From Ryuthela nishihirai (taxonomy: Eukaryota; Arthropoda; Arachnida; Araneae; Heptathelidae): 64,000 bases of DNA. The stretch covers positions 80,824,501 to 80,888,500 of the forward strand of contig JAWZYU010000011.1 of the NCBI GenBank assembly GCA_038380435.1. The letters are read 5' to 3'. The notes under the pieces were generated by a model. It was not told where the DNA came from and did not search any database. It was given only the letters and a program-made list of their open reading frames with translations. The position numbers and the translations under genes were made by a program. Positions within the stretch are counted from its first letter, which is position 1. Each line of letters starts with the position of its first letter. Of the stretch, positions 53,880 through 64,000 are shown piece by piece.

Positions 53880-55740
53880 TTTTAACTATTTTTCAGGTAC
53901 CGATTTCAGATCTGGCCTTAAAAATAGCTAGTACGTCACGTTTTTATGTTATTGGTCATTTTAACTCCTATTAAGATTTTCCTATGCCAACACCTCCAGG
54001 AAACTTAGACGATACTAGATATTTTACTTTTCGTGGCTGGCAACACTGATTGCCACGTAACAGTAACCTAACCTCAGACCGCCGTTCTTGTTGTTTCCTT
54101 TTTGGGGGAACACATGTTTTACGTTGAAGAGTGAATTTCGGTGTTTTAAAGGCACAAAGGCAGCGTCGCGGATGTGTTAATGTGACAAATAAGTTTTGTT
54201 ATGTGTGGAAATTATATTTTAAAATCCCAGGGCCGTTCTTTGACAAAAATTGTGAAGAAAGCCTATAACTTGTATTTTGGATGTCATGTTGAGCATCAAG
54301 ACAAAACATGGGCTCCACATGTGTGCTGCATTTCGTGCTTTGTTGGCCTGAGCGAATGGTGGAAAGGTAAGATAAAATCCATGCCCTTTGCAGTTCCAAT
54401 GGTTTGGCATGAGCCAACTAGTCATTTGCATGATTACATTTTTGTTTAACTAAAGTGTCGCGGTGTTAAAAAAAGAACAAAAGAAAAATACAATATCCAA
54501 ACGTGCCTTCAGCCATAAGACCAGTTCCTCATGGAGAAGATCTTCCTATATGAACATCTCCAACCAACTGGGAGGAGATGGATTCACATTCATCAGAGGA
54601 AGACTTTGAAATACATGCAGATCCTGATCCTACATACACCCCTGAAGTTAGACGAGCCTCATCTGATTCAGCAAAATGAACTAAATGATCTTGTTCGAGT
54701 CCTAGGACTCTGGTTTGAGGTTCAAGACTTCAAGAGTGGAATCTTCTGGCCAAGGGTACCAGAGTTTTTCTGTTCAGAAAGAGGAATTTGGCTTTATCTG
54801 CTTATTTTGAGACGCAAGATGGTTTGTGTTTCTGCACAGATATTTCAGGGCTAATGGAAGAAATTGGAACAACTCACGACCCTAAGGAATGGCGTCTATT
54901 TACAGATTCGTTAAAATTCAGCTAAAAAGCTGTCCTTTTGCATAAAGGAAACCAAAAACTTTCCATTCTAGTGACACACGCTGTGGGAATGAAGGAAACT
55001 TCTGAAAGCATGAAAAAAAAATACCCATTGCTATAAAATATGACCAGATTAAGTGGACGATATGTGGTGACCTAAAAGTCATATCTCTCTTGCTCGGGCT
55101 TCAAGAATGCTTCACAAACTTTTGCTGTTTTCTATGTTTGTGGAACAGTAGGACCAGAAAAGGACACCAGAAAAAAAGAAATGTTTTTATTCCTCTAAAG
55201 AGTAATATGAGGCATAATCCTCTAGTTGACCCCTCTGATGTTCTGCTCTCACCACTACACATCAAACTGAAGCTTATGAAAAACTTTGTAAATGCTATGG
55301 ACAAAACTGATAAAGGGATTTTGCATTTTGAAGGAAAAGTTTCCAAAACTAAGTGATGGCAAACTCAAAGAAGGGATCTTTGTTGATCCTCAGACTGCAT
55401 GGAAATCTTTCACGTCTGTGGTGCAGAGTTTTCTGGGGAATCACAAAGAGAAAAACTACCATCAGTTCATTCAAGATCTTCTCAAAAACTATGAAAATCT
55501 TGGCTGCCAAATGTCTTTGAAGATCCATTTCTTGCACTCGCATTTCAACTTCTTTCCCAAGAACTTAGGAGCTGTCAGTGATGAGCAAGGGGAAGATTTC
55601 ACCAGGATAACTGAACCATGCAGGAGAGATACTGAGGCAGGTGGGGCCCAGCAAATAATGGGTGATCCACTGGTGGTTTTTTCAGAAGGAAGATACCTCA
55701 GCACATAAAGACTAAAATGAACTTCTTGTAAGTATAAAGG
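53880..55740 (+). pseudogene. Dispersed unknown-function protein family, copy 1 (decayed)
   Basis: Pieces in order are a CYVCGNY motif and CHVEHQDKTWAPHVCCISCF (54201-54350, a four-Cys zinc-binding-like unit), then MPFAVPMVWHEPTSH and QNELNDLVRVLGL near 54670. Next come WRLFTDS near 54890, WTICGDLKVISLLLGLQE near 55060, LSPLHIKLKLMKNFVNAMDK near 55250 and CQMSLKIHFLHSHFNFFPKN with VSDEQGE near 55510-55600. All frames are used and stops are common. The same protein is encoded in better condition at 59697-61331 on the other strand. This family recurs in arthropod genomes without an assigned role. Confidence 0.75.
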
Positions 55741-56509
55741 ATCCTTACCCATGCTTTCTTATTTTGCATTTCAATATTATTTCATTTGTTACTTTATAAT
55801 CTGTGGTCTATAACTATGATGTTTCTAAGTTTTTCCCCTGTAATCATGTAATTAATTAATGAGTTTTAAATTGCAATTTAATAAAATAGTCACATTTATT
55901 TTCATTTCCCACATATGCGTATTCATTGAAATTTGAAATACATTAATCCGTAATTTAATAAAAAAAACTGTGCGTGCTGCAGATTTTTCACAGCCATATT
56001 TGAATTTTAAATTAGTTTAAAACATCTTATTTGAGCAATGTTATTAAAAAAAGTTTCACTTTGTTGTCTAGTGTTTTTTATTGAACACATAAACATGATT
56101 GATGGACCAGGACGTATACTCAGTTACATGCATTATAACCCTAGCTTACTATGCCTGTTCAGCTGTTTTCCCAAAGCCTAATTTCCCAAAGCGCATTTGC
56201 AAGCCAAAACTCTTGCTTCTCCTTCGCTCGTTCCTCTACTGGGCACTGTCAACACCACCTAGAGGAGAAGGCCATACCAGTGGTTGAAGCAATTGTGATG
56301 ATGTCTTTCGAAGTGACCTAGGAGAACTATTCTAGCCGTGTCTACAGCCATCTTGTTATAGTTAGTTTGTTGCTTTTGTCTGTGTGCACAGTGTGTTAAT
56401 TATGAATTATTATTAATTAGTGAAGTGTTATTAGTAATTACGTTACTATCTACAGAAGTTCATCGCGCTGCTGAGTAATGAAGAAGTACAACAGAGAAAA
56501 GAAATTAGC
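55741..56509. other. Stretch without recognised gene
   Basis: This is an AT-rich 3' flank of the family copy. A 62-codon plus frame at 56099-56287 has no signature. Confidence 0.4.
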
Positions 56510-56593
56510 ATGAAAATTTTCTCGAAGATGGCGATTTGCGACAAAAATGGATTCGTTCCAAGGCAAAACTTTCATCCAACAATAGCATCCAAG
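56510..56593 (+). pseudogene. THAP-like zinc finger, first exon relic
   Basis: The frame ends RQNFHPTIASK at a strong donor (AAG then GTAAGG). Just upstream, a shifted frame reads EDGDLRQKWIR. Together these match the middle of THAP domains, where 'LRxKWIxA(V)xRxNFxPTxxSxVC' is usual. The following exon at 58786 supplies VCEL in frame. THAP fingers (C2CH) bind DNA in P-element transposases and in derived host proteins. The frameshift between the two pieces shows it is broken. Confidence 0.5.
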
Positions 56594-56834
56594 GTAAGGA
56601 GAAGCTTGTTATTTTATTTCTATTGCATTTATGAATTTCTAATGTAAATAATTATATTTTTAACTATTGTATGTTACGCCTGCAAAATATGCACGTGTAT
56701 GTATAACATCATCGATCTTATAAGTATTCCATGGATTCATGTTTCCGTTATTTTTATTATGTAATGTCGAATGTAAAATACATTAAAATATTTAAGCGCA
56801 AAAGAATATTTCTAGCAATTTCACAGTGACCATC

Positions 56835-57360
56835 AATCAATCAATCTCATTTATTTCAATAGATATGATATACAGTTATATATGCTGATATCTCAGGGGT
56901 ATAAGTAATTCTTTGGAAAAACAACTAAACCATAAGAGTAAGAGACTCGTCCATGTTAGTAAATTAAAAGTTTAAATTATACATTAATTAAACCTTATCA
57001 ACAATAATGTGAACCCGAATATAATTTTGACGCAATACTATAGTTGAAAATACCAGCATATAATAAATTTGTTCTTCATAACATGGTTTCAATACTTTCT
57101 ATTTCATTGACATATTTGTAAATTTCTTTTCATTTTTAAAAATAGCTGGCAAATGTAATGTGTTTTGATTACAGTTTTTCTAGGTATTATAAAATAAATA
57201 TTAGGGTTTTCACTTTGCTTTGTATTATAGTTTGTTATTGGCAATATTTGATCAGACCAATTTTTGCTAACATTTATCAAGATATTATAAACATATAATC
57301 TTAGGGAAGAATGTTTATAATAATTTAGAATAAATTTCAACACTTATAGTTTCTTTTTTT
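56835..57360 (-). mobile_element. Possible LINE 3' end (CR1/L2-like), weak
   Basis: The minus frame at 57104-57343 contains ITNYNTKQSENPNIYFIIPR, which is reminiscent of the extreme C-terminus of CR1/L2-type reverse transcriptases. The same strand ends near 56835 in a (GATT)n run after 'gaaataaatgaga'. Both clues are weak taken singly. Confidence 0.3.
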
Positions 57361-57635
57361 TATCATAATACATTGTATTAAACGATTCTGTGTTACTATA
57401 CAGATATAAGTTACACTAGTAGCTTAAGAAATGTATATATGTGTCAGGATAATTTCAGGGTTTAATGTTATAACACTCTATTCAAGTTAATATGATGATG
57501 ATGATACTATTAAACTTTACATACATAAATATGAGCCAAAGGCAAGATCAGAGAAAAGCCTACTTTTAAATATAAAAACTTTGCAAAAGAATTGGAAATT
57601 ATTTCGGTGTTGATACTAGTATACTTTGATACAAA
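57361..57635. other. AT-rich spacer
   Basis: Nothing recognised apart from a short (GAT)4 run at 57491-57502. Confidence 0.4.
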
Positions 57636-57850
57636 TTGCACCCAGGTTCAAATCGAAGAGATATCTTCGGGATTTTGTATTGTTTTTCTGTTGAGGTCTT
57701 GCCTTTCTCACACATCTGCTATAATAAATATATGACAGACTCCTATGATATCTTTTTTTGCACGTGGCTGTGGCTTTGTTTTTGTTTGGTTTATTTTTCT
57801 TTGTTAAAAATGTATCATTCTACAATCATATTAGAGAATATTTGAGGGAG
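57636..57850 (+). mobile_element. tRNA-derived SINE, family 2, highly diverged
   Basis: Diverged versions of 'cccaggttcaaatcg', 'tttttctgttgaggtcttgc', 'acagactcctatgatatct' and 'ggctg...ttgagggagtat' follow one another at the family spacing, but with many substitutions and an insertion near 57770. I regard it as an old copy. Confidence 0.45.
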
Positions 57851-58234
57851 TATCTGTCATTCCATCTCTTATATGAATATAAATATATTAACCTGCACAA
57901 ATGCATACAATATTGTTTGCAAGATAACTTTGAAATTTATCCTCTGCACTGGTTTGTTTTTAAAAACTGAAAAAGTAGAAAAAAAGCCACAAAAATTTGA
58001 GGTATTTTGATTTTTACTGATATGTAGGGGTAAAAATTTAATATAGAAACTGTTAACAACAGCAAACTTCCTGATCAGTTAATCCAAATACCCTTTAGCA
58101 TTAATATAACACATCTGTGGTCTATATAAACAAAATTATACCTAATGAATTGAAAATCACAGTAAGATGAAATTGTCTGAAATAAAAAACTTATAGTGGA
58201 ATTATTTCCAGGCTTAATTCCTAGACTGGAATAT

Positions 58235-58295
58235 TTCAAACCTTCAAACCTTTAACCTTTAAACCCTTTTTTTTTCAACCTTTAAACCTTTTTTT
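58235..58295. repeat. Short simple repeat around 'cctttaaac'
   Basis: Variants of 'aacctttaaacc' and T-runs alternate through about 60 bp. No function is evident. Confidence 0.7.
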
Positions 58296-58785
58296 GCATA
58301 AGAAAAATTATTTTTCAGCTCAACGTTAATTTCCGCATTTATTTTGCATCTTCTTATAGTGACATTAACAACAGCATTTTATGTACAGCTGCTAATACTG
58401 AAATGTACATTTATGTACATTTATTATGTACAATCAGTGGAATGCTACTAGATGGCAACATTAGCGTTCATAGTAAACTTTATACACCAAATGAAAGGCT
58501 AGAAATGCTCAGAGAATCTAGCTAACTGGTAGAATAACTACTACACTCCTTGGGAGAATTCAGTTCTTCAACCACGGATTTTTATTGAAATCTATTACAG
58601 AATTGTTGTGAACAGAATTATATCTTTTACCTTACAAAGAAAAAAATCTGAAATCCTGAATAAATTTGAATAATGTGTGGTGAAGAGTATTCCTAGTATT
58701 TGGAATATTGTTTCAGTGTTTCATTATCATTCATTAGAGGATTTTGTTTCTCCACATGTTCTCACCGTTTCTTTTGCATACATAG

Positions 58786-58902
58786 GTATGTGAGCTCCGC
58801 TTTGCACCATCTGATGCCGAAAGAGAAACCAACATGTTTGACATGAAAACTGGGAGAAAGCTTACCACTCCTTACATTATATCTCATAAGAGTGATATTT
58901 AA
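58786..58902 (+). pseudogene. THAP-like zinc finger, second exon relic
   Basis: After an acceptor 'cttttgcatacatag', the frame VCELRFAPSDAERETNMFD, then MKTGRKLTTP, runs to a stop. It continues the first exon (56510-56593) in frame. In THAP domains this is 'VCxxHF', where Cys and His bind zinc; here the His is Arg, so the zinc site is lost. The conserved 'FxxxD' and later 'xxLTTPxI' positions match the class with an 'ERET..FDxKTGK' insertion. The intron would be 2.2 kb. Confidence 0.5.
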
Positions 58903-59690
58903 TTCAAAAGCTTATGTTTAATATTCTCAATCATGTTGCAAATTTGATATCAGTGGTTGATATTTTTAAGAAAATATTTTTTTAATTATTGAGTCCTCCA
59001 GTATGCCCTAATTTCACCTAAGGCAGATAATTTCTTTAACTTTTTAAGAAATTTATTTATCGTCTTTATTTATTTTCATTCATCATTACTTAATATCTGG
59101 AAAATAAATTTCCACAGGCCTTTGAGGCCCACGAATTAACCTGGATCGTCTATGAAACATGCTTTTTTTATTTTGCATATTACACAAGTCATTGGATTGT
59201 CCATCTGCTTGTGCACTTGGCTAGACTGTATCTTGAAATCCCCAACATTAAAATGAAAGTTAAGAAATATGTTTGGAGGGAAGTAAAAATAACTGGTTGT
59301 CATCTTCATCAGCTATCATTTAGCCTTCTAGAAAGTAATGATACAGTGTAATTGAAAAGTATCCACAACAACATAGTTCTACCTATAAATAACACTGTTC
59401 TACAAAAAAATTCTTTTTTTCTAAGTAAAAGTTGTGTGATTCTTAAAGGTGTTTTAGTGCAGACTTCAGATCTGTGCTTAGATGTTTTCTATCAGGTATA
59501 GTTTTCGAGTGAGACAATTCTTAATTTTTCATTTTATTCCCAGATTTACAATGAATAATAATAGGGGAAAAAAAAGATTATTCTTAGCTTCCCTAGTATT
59601 AAAATAATTATAGATTCATACAGAAAATTTTACAGAATATTATACAGAAATAAATTGAATACAGAATAATTAAATAGCAAAAATACCAAA
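58903..59690. other. AT-rich spacer, nothing recognised
   Basis: No open frame with a signature and no repeat match is seen in this interval. Confidence 0.45.
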
Positions 59691-59696
59691 CATAAT

Positions 59697-61331
59697 TCAT
59701 TTTCTTCTTTTATGTTTATCTGTGCTGTTTCTTTTGAGAAAATCAGAAGAACAAAAATCAGCTAACACTGCAGGCATCCACTTCCCTTCATATCGCTTTT
59801 CAATTGTCGAAATGTCTTCGTGAAACCTCTCACCGTGTTCATCGGAGACGTCACTGCAGCTTTCCGCAAAGTAGTCCAGATGTGAAAGCAGGAAGTGCAT
59901 TTTCAAAGACATATTGCATCTTAAATCCCGATATGCATGTAGCATCTGATTTACTATTTCTTTGTAATCTTTAGACCTTTTTTTTTCCAAGAAAATTGTC
60001 TGTAACTTTCTTAAAACATGTCCAAGCAAGTTTCTATGTTAGAGATTCGTCAAATTTCACATCTTTCTTCTACTGTCTTATTTGAGGACCAACAAAAACG
60101 CCCTCTTTTATCTATGCTTCTGAAAGACGGGAGAATTTTGTTGTTAGCTAGGCAAATCCTCTACCATATTTATCCACTGCCTTGACAAATTGCTTCATAA
60201 GTCCCAGTTTTATATGAAAGGGAGGAAGGATCACGTCCTCATAAGCTATAAGTCTATGCATCTGTAAATTTTTTGCTCCCACTTTCCAATTATGTATTGG
60301 CCAAGTTTTCTTCAAGTAATGGGATGCTCTGTCATGACTGTCCCATTCACAAAGGAAACAAGGAAATTTTGTGTTCCCTTGTTGCATTCCCAATATCATG
60401 GAAATGATTTTTAAATCCCCACATATTTTCCAATTGAAATCCGTATATTTAATGGATTTGAGCATTATAACTAGAATCTCATATGATTCTTTTGCCATAC
60501 TCTAGCATAGGCAACTGGAACAGAAGGTATTAAAGCTAATTTTGGAAGCATCTATAAAGAGCCTCCAATTTTGTGAATCATGAATAAAGCCTAAAGCTGT
60601 CATCAAACCGGCAATATCATTACAGAAAGTCAAACGGCCATCATGTGAGAAGAATGCAACAAAATTCCGTTCTCTCTTTCTATATAAAGTCATACTTGTA
60701 CTAGGTTGGAGAAGATTCCATTCTTGCAACCTAGAGCCCAGCAGTTCAGCATTTTGTTTACTTAGCCCTAGATCACGAACCAAAGCGTTCAGATCTGCCT
60801 GCGTTAAATAATGTGGAGTTGAATCCATGGTAGCCTAGTAGGAAGGATTACTTCTTTCTGGAGGTGATTCATGTGCCTCACTCTCTTCACCAGTACTTTC
60901 TTCATCTTCTGTTTCCTGACTTGGAGTTAGTAGAACTGGAAAAGTTTTAGAATGTGGTACTGGTCGTAATGAAGAAGATAAGTTGGGAAAATCGATATGT
61001 CTCTTCGATTTTCTGCTGATAAAGCTCTGGATACTAGTCATATAGAAATAGCAATCTGTGGAATGGTCTTTTGGTTCCCTCCATATCGTGGGTACAGCAA
61101 ATAACATGGCGCTACCTTTACCCTTCCACAGTTTATTAATTTCGCATAGCAAGTTGCACAACATAAGTGAGGGGCCCACTGCTTATCCTGATCGCCTATT
61201 TTACATTCAAAGTAATGTTTGTATGCTCTCTTTACTATAAGTGATATTTTTTTCTTGTGTCTTGCAAAGGTAAACTCTCTGCAAATATAACAGAAGTTGT
61301 CTGCCTTATTTTGATATTTTCGGCGGGGCAT
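59697..61331 (-). pseudogene. Dispersed unknown-function protein family, copy 2 (mostly open)
   Basis: From the start at 61331 the frame covers MPRRKYQNKADNFCYICREF with a first Cys pair, then APHLCCATCYAKL with a second pair. PTIWREPKDHSTDCYFY comes next, then a basic segment, RPVPHSKTFP and an acidic linker. From 60828 another frame has LTQADLNALVRDLGLSKQNA and WRLFIDASK. From 60498 the frame has FNWKICGDLKIISMILGMQQ, TKFPCFLCEWDSHDRASH and LPPFHIKLGLMKQFVKAVDK. From 60029 it has NMSLKMHFLLSHLDYFAES, VSDEHGERFHEDI and a Lys-rich end. A segment near 60030-60150 is altered. D in FIDAS, D in CGDLK and E in SDEHGE are candidate catalytic residues. Function is unproven. Confidence 0.78.
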
Positions 61332-61974
61332 TTTCTAGAATACAAAAGAAAAAAAAATAACAGAAGTATTCACAAACCTATCATGTTAACTACACAAATA
61401 TTGTCATAAAATATCTTTACATATCCTGGAATAATGTTCGAAAAAGCTGATTTTTTTAATTCCACAAATATTTTGTCACTTATACGTTTTTAAAATAAAC
61501 TTTACAGAGGCAGACTAGTAGTTATCTAAACTATGAATAGAATAACATTGTTGCCAACATGTGAGTATAATCTATTGCAAACAAGTCAGTATTGCCAAAT
61601 TTTCGATGTAGCATTTCCTGATTTTTCATTCCCCAAGTAATATGTATGAAATTGATATGTTATATCTCCATAACTCTAAAACTAGCCCTGATAGGCCAAT
61701 TCTGATTCCAGATTACAATTTCCCTCACCAAAATGCTTTAGGAATAAATCAATTAACCAAAGAAAAATTTCCCTTGTAGAACAGTGTAATTGTACCATAA
61801 TAAATACAATGGTGTGAGAAACACATTAACACATCTAGGAATGGTATGTTAGTGTGTTTCCCACCATCATTTTTACATATATAAACTGGTTAGTTTTGTT
61901 GTTAAACCCTTTGCAATGCTTCAGTGGAAATTTATTACACACAAGCAGCAATGGCTGTGCCCAGTTACTTTAAA
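61332..61974. other. 5' flank of the family copy, no gene
   Basis: Part of the interval around 61690-61740, read in reverse, resembles 53890-53960 upstream of copy 1 ('aatcagaattggcct' against 'tttcagatctggcct'). The shared unit may therefore begin before the coding start. Otherwise AT-rich. Confidence 0.4.
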
Positions 61975-63730
61975 TACACTGCTGGCCATTAAAAGTGCAA
62001 CATCAGGAAAGACAAGAGATATCAAAGCCATATTTAATGAATACATAGCTTATGTTACAAGGATCAAATGATTACAAATACAACTCAGTTAGACTTGTGG
62101 AATACAAATAAATCGGTATCTTGTATAGCCACCATGAGCGGTTGTTGCACAGTCCGGCATTGAGAGGATGAGACGTTAAATGTGTGTTTAGGGAATGTCA
62201 GTCCACACAGTTTCGAGACGTAGCCAATCATCTGGTTTAGCAGCTGCTGGTGTCTGGTGTGCTAGTTGTCCTGAGATCATGGTCCAGACATGTTTAATTG
62301 GGAACAGATCCGGTTAACATGCAGGCCAAGGCAGAAGTGTCACATGGTGGCTATCCAGGAATTGTTGGACGATGCATGCCACATATGGTCGGGCATTGTG
62401 TCGTTGGTAAATGGCACCAGAGAGCCCCTAAAGATAAGGAACGACCACAGGCTCCAACACCTCAGTGATGTAACGCTGGCTGTTAAAAGTACCGGTAATG
62501 TGCATTAGGCGCGTGCGTGAGTGGAGTCCAAGTACCATAACACCAGAAGCCAGACCTGTATCATGCATGTCTCACTGAGCAGTGGTATCGCGAAATACGA
62601 ATTAGTTCATCATGGTGCTGCATGCTGAAGCGGGATTCATCTGAAAAGACGATGCCATGCCATTCGCACATCCATGCTCGACGTTCTTGGTCTAACCATG
62701 GGCTGTCAACCAGACATGTTCAATTGGGAACAGATCCGGTTAACGTGCAGGCCAAGGTTTGTTTGTTTGTGGGTTGACAGCCCATCTTAATGGTTCTTGG
62801 CACCATTGCAGTCGCATAGGTTGGGTTGGGTTGTTTTACCTCTGAGCGGCACTTTTTTGCACACAATGGGCTAAATGGCCAGGTCACATGGACCCCGAAG
62901 GCTCAGAGAAGGTTAGGGGAGGGGACCCACTGGAACAGCTGTTGGGAGACAGATGGTAGCCTCCCGTCAAGGCCATCCAGCGTGTTCTTTTACGTGCACA
63001 GGGTATGGGACGTGCACCGCACACATATGGACGTGCACCGCACACGGGGCCACGGCTTAACGTCCCATCCGACGGACGGCGGCCTTTCCAAGCCCATCGC
63101 TGTGCAGTCGCATACGCCTGTATTGTAGAGTAAATGGTAGCCGAAGCAAAGGCTACCTAGCAAAAGATGCCCCGATGCTGCAGACAATGTCAACTGTACG
63201 TGCGGACGCTGCCTGATGTGCAACACTCCCTAACTGTCGAGCTAAGGTTTTTGATGTGGCTGTACGATCCTTCAAAGCCATGCACACGAGATGTCTGTCT
63301 TCTCGTTCGTTTGTGTGACAGGGTTCGTTCCTCCTCTACCCACTGACGGCATATTCTCATCACTGTGGTAGCATTCCCTCCAACAAGAGCACCGATGTCT
63401 CGGTACGATAATCCGCCTTCCTGTAATCCCACAATTCTCCCTCGATCAAAGTCAGAAACATGGTCGTATGGATGCCATGTTCTTCGATGGGGCATACTTG
63501 ATCCTTTAGTGTGCAAGAACTGCGAGAAAACACAATTCCAGTGCTTTACATCGGCTCTTTATAACCTCCTCTTATACCACTTCTAGGGGGCTTTACTGTC
63601 ACACATGATGTGTGTATTGTGCTGCGCTTTGAATCATATAAACGTTCCTCCATGGGCTACCCATCTGGTATTTTTCGGGACAATCTGACGAGTTCTTCCT
63701 GGTGTTGTACATTTAATGGCCAGCAGTGTA
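61975..63730 (-). mobile_element. Tc1-like transposon with good inverted ends, SINE inside
   Basis: The termini 'tacactgctggccattaaa' and its complement ending at 63730 are near-perfect inverted repeats beginning with TA. The minus strand encodes the transposase. The N-terminal part is open at 63190-63516, with VSDFDRGRIVGLQEGGLSYR, then DIGALVGGNATTVMRICRQW, a Tc1 helix-turn-helix. The core near 62640-62690 (SDESRF-type in reverse) and the end are broken. A family 1 SINE (62819-63102) and a patch of duplicated sequence (about 62698-62785) lie within. Confidence 0.9.
62819..63102 (-). mobile_element. tRNA-derived SINE, family 1, 5'-truncated
   Basis: Reading in reverse, the body contains 'ggatggccttgacgggaggc', 'ctcccaacagctgttccagt', 'gtgacctggccatttagccc' and a final cca/caac-type tail (62819-62833 in reverse). 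The tRNA-like head is missing. The 12-bp target duplication tgcagtcgcata lies at 62807-62818 and 63103-63114. A short internal duplication containing 'gacgtgcaccgcacac' is present near 63009-63046. Confidence 0.9.
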
Positions 63731-63956
63731 TATTTTACTACTGTGCGGAGACCTCTCGATTGGAGTGCTTATTATTTCATTCACTAGTTCATTGCTTTGC
63801 ACTTGCATTTATTTCACAACATTGCATAAATCAGTGATTAGGCAATTGCTTGTTGTTTTTTTATAAGTAAAGAGTGGTCACTCCTCATCCTAGTGCTTTT
63901 AGCATTGTCTGATCTACTAGGCTTTACTGATTTCACATTTCTTTTGTGGATTAATC
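63731..63956. other. Spacer, nothing recognised
   Basis: This short non-repetitive stretch separates the Tc1-like element from the next RTE 5' end. Confidence 0.4.
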
Positions 63957-64000
63957 CATGATGATGCATAGAACCGGCCAGGCCTAGCACCTAATGTCCG
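63957..64000 (+). mobile_element. RTE 5' end, running off the window
   Basis: The last 44 bases contain 'gatgatgcatagaaccggcc' followed by 'aggccta.cacctaatgtcc', almost identical to 13043-13085, the start of the long plus copy. Its length cannot be judged here. Confidence 0.8.

Overview
This window looks like arthropod nuclear DNA, possibly a chelicerate. It is AT-rich, has spliced genes with very large introns, and is dominated by decayed transposable elements. The one host gene I recognise with confidence is an arrestin of the arthropod visual type on the minus strand. Three coding exons are visible: 52038-52165, then 22113-22333, then 21927-21999. All three join in frame with good splice signals. 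Introns 1 and 2 are about 29.7 kb and 113 bp. The start and end of the gene lie outside the window or were not found.

The rest is layered mobile DNA. (1) A RTE/BovB-like non-LTR retrotransposon is present in about ten copies. The longest minus copy is near 5.0-8.3 kb. Another minus copy at 9.2-13.0 kb is nested with other elements. The longest plus copy is 13.0-16.4 kb and ends in a (GAT)n tail. More fragments lie at 16.4, 19.0, 19.4-21.5, 25.1-28.2, 31.2, 36.0, 37.2 and 50.1-51.7 kb, and a 5' end runs off the right edge. (2) At least eight Tc1/mariner-superfamily elements or fragments are present. Four show clear terminal inverted repeats or TA ends (10114-11564, 19482-20455, 44541-45828, 61975-63730). 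(3) Two tRNA-derived SINE families occur, several copies with clear target-site duplications. (4) A hAT-type transposase relic lies at 28.2-29.3 kb. (5) A LINE with gag, endonuclease, reverse transcriptase and RNase H relics (I/LOA-like) lies at 43.2-49.6 kb and is interrupted by a mariner. (6) A 3.6 kb element with short terminal inverted repeats (39590-43235) is filled with tandem repeats.

Between 34.8 and 39.6 kb there are remains that look like an endogenous DNA-virus or Polinton-like insertion: a C2H2 finger relic, a 115-aa intact ORF of unknown function, and a broken double-jelly-roll-type capsid gene split by a repeat-filled element. Between 53.9 and 61.3 kb there are two diverged copies, in opposite orientation, of a dispersed protein family without assigned function. 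Conserved Cys pairs and spaced acidic residues in it suggest an uncharacterised transposase-like enzyme. A broken two-exon THAP finger lies between these copies.

A separate cross-scale signal is a set of short, near-perfect inverted repeats (arms 10-28 bp, loops 2-13 nt) scattered through unrelated contexts. Three fall inside old coding relics. They may record templated fold-back insertions.
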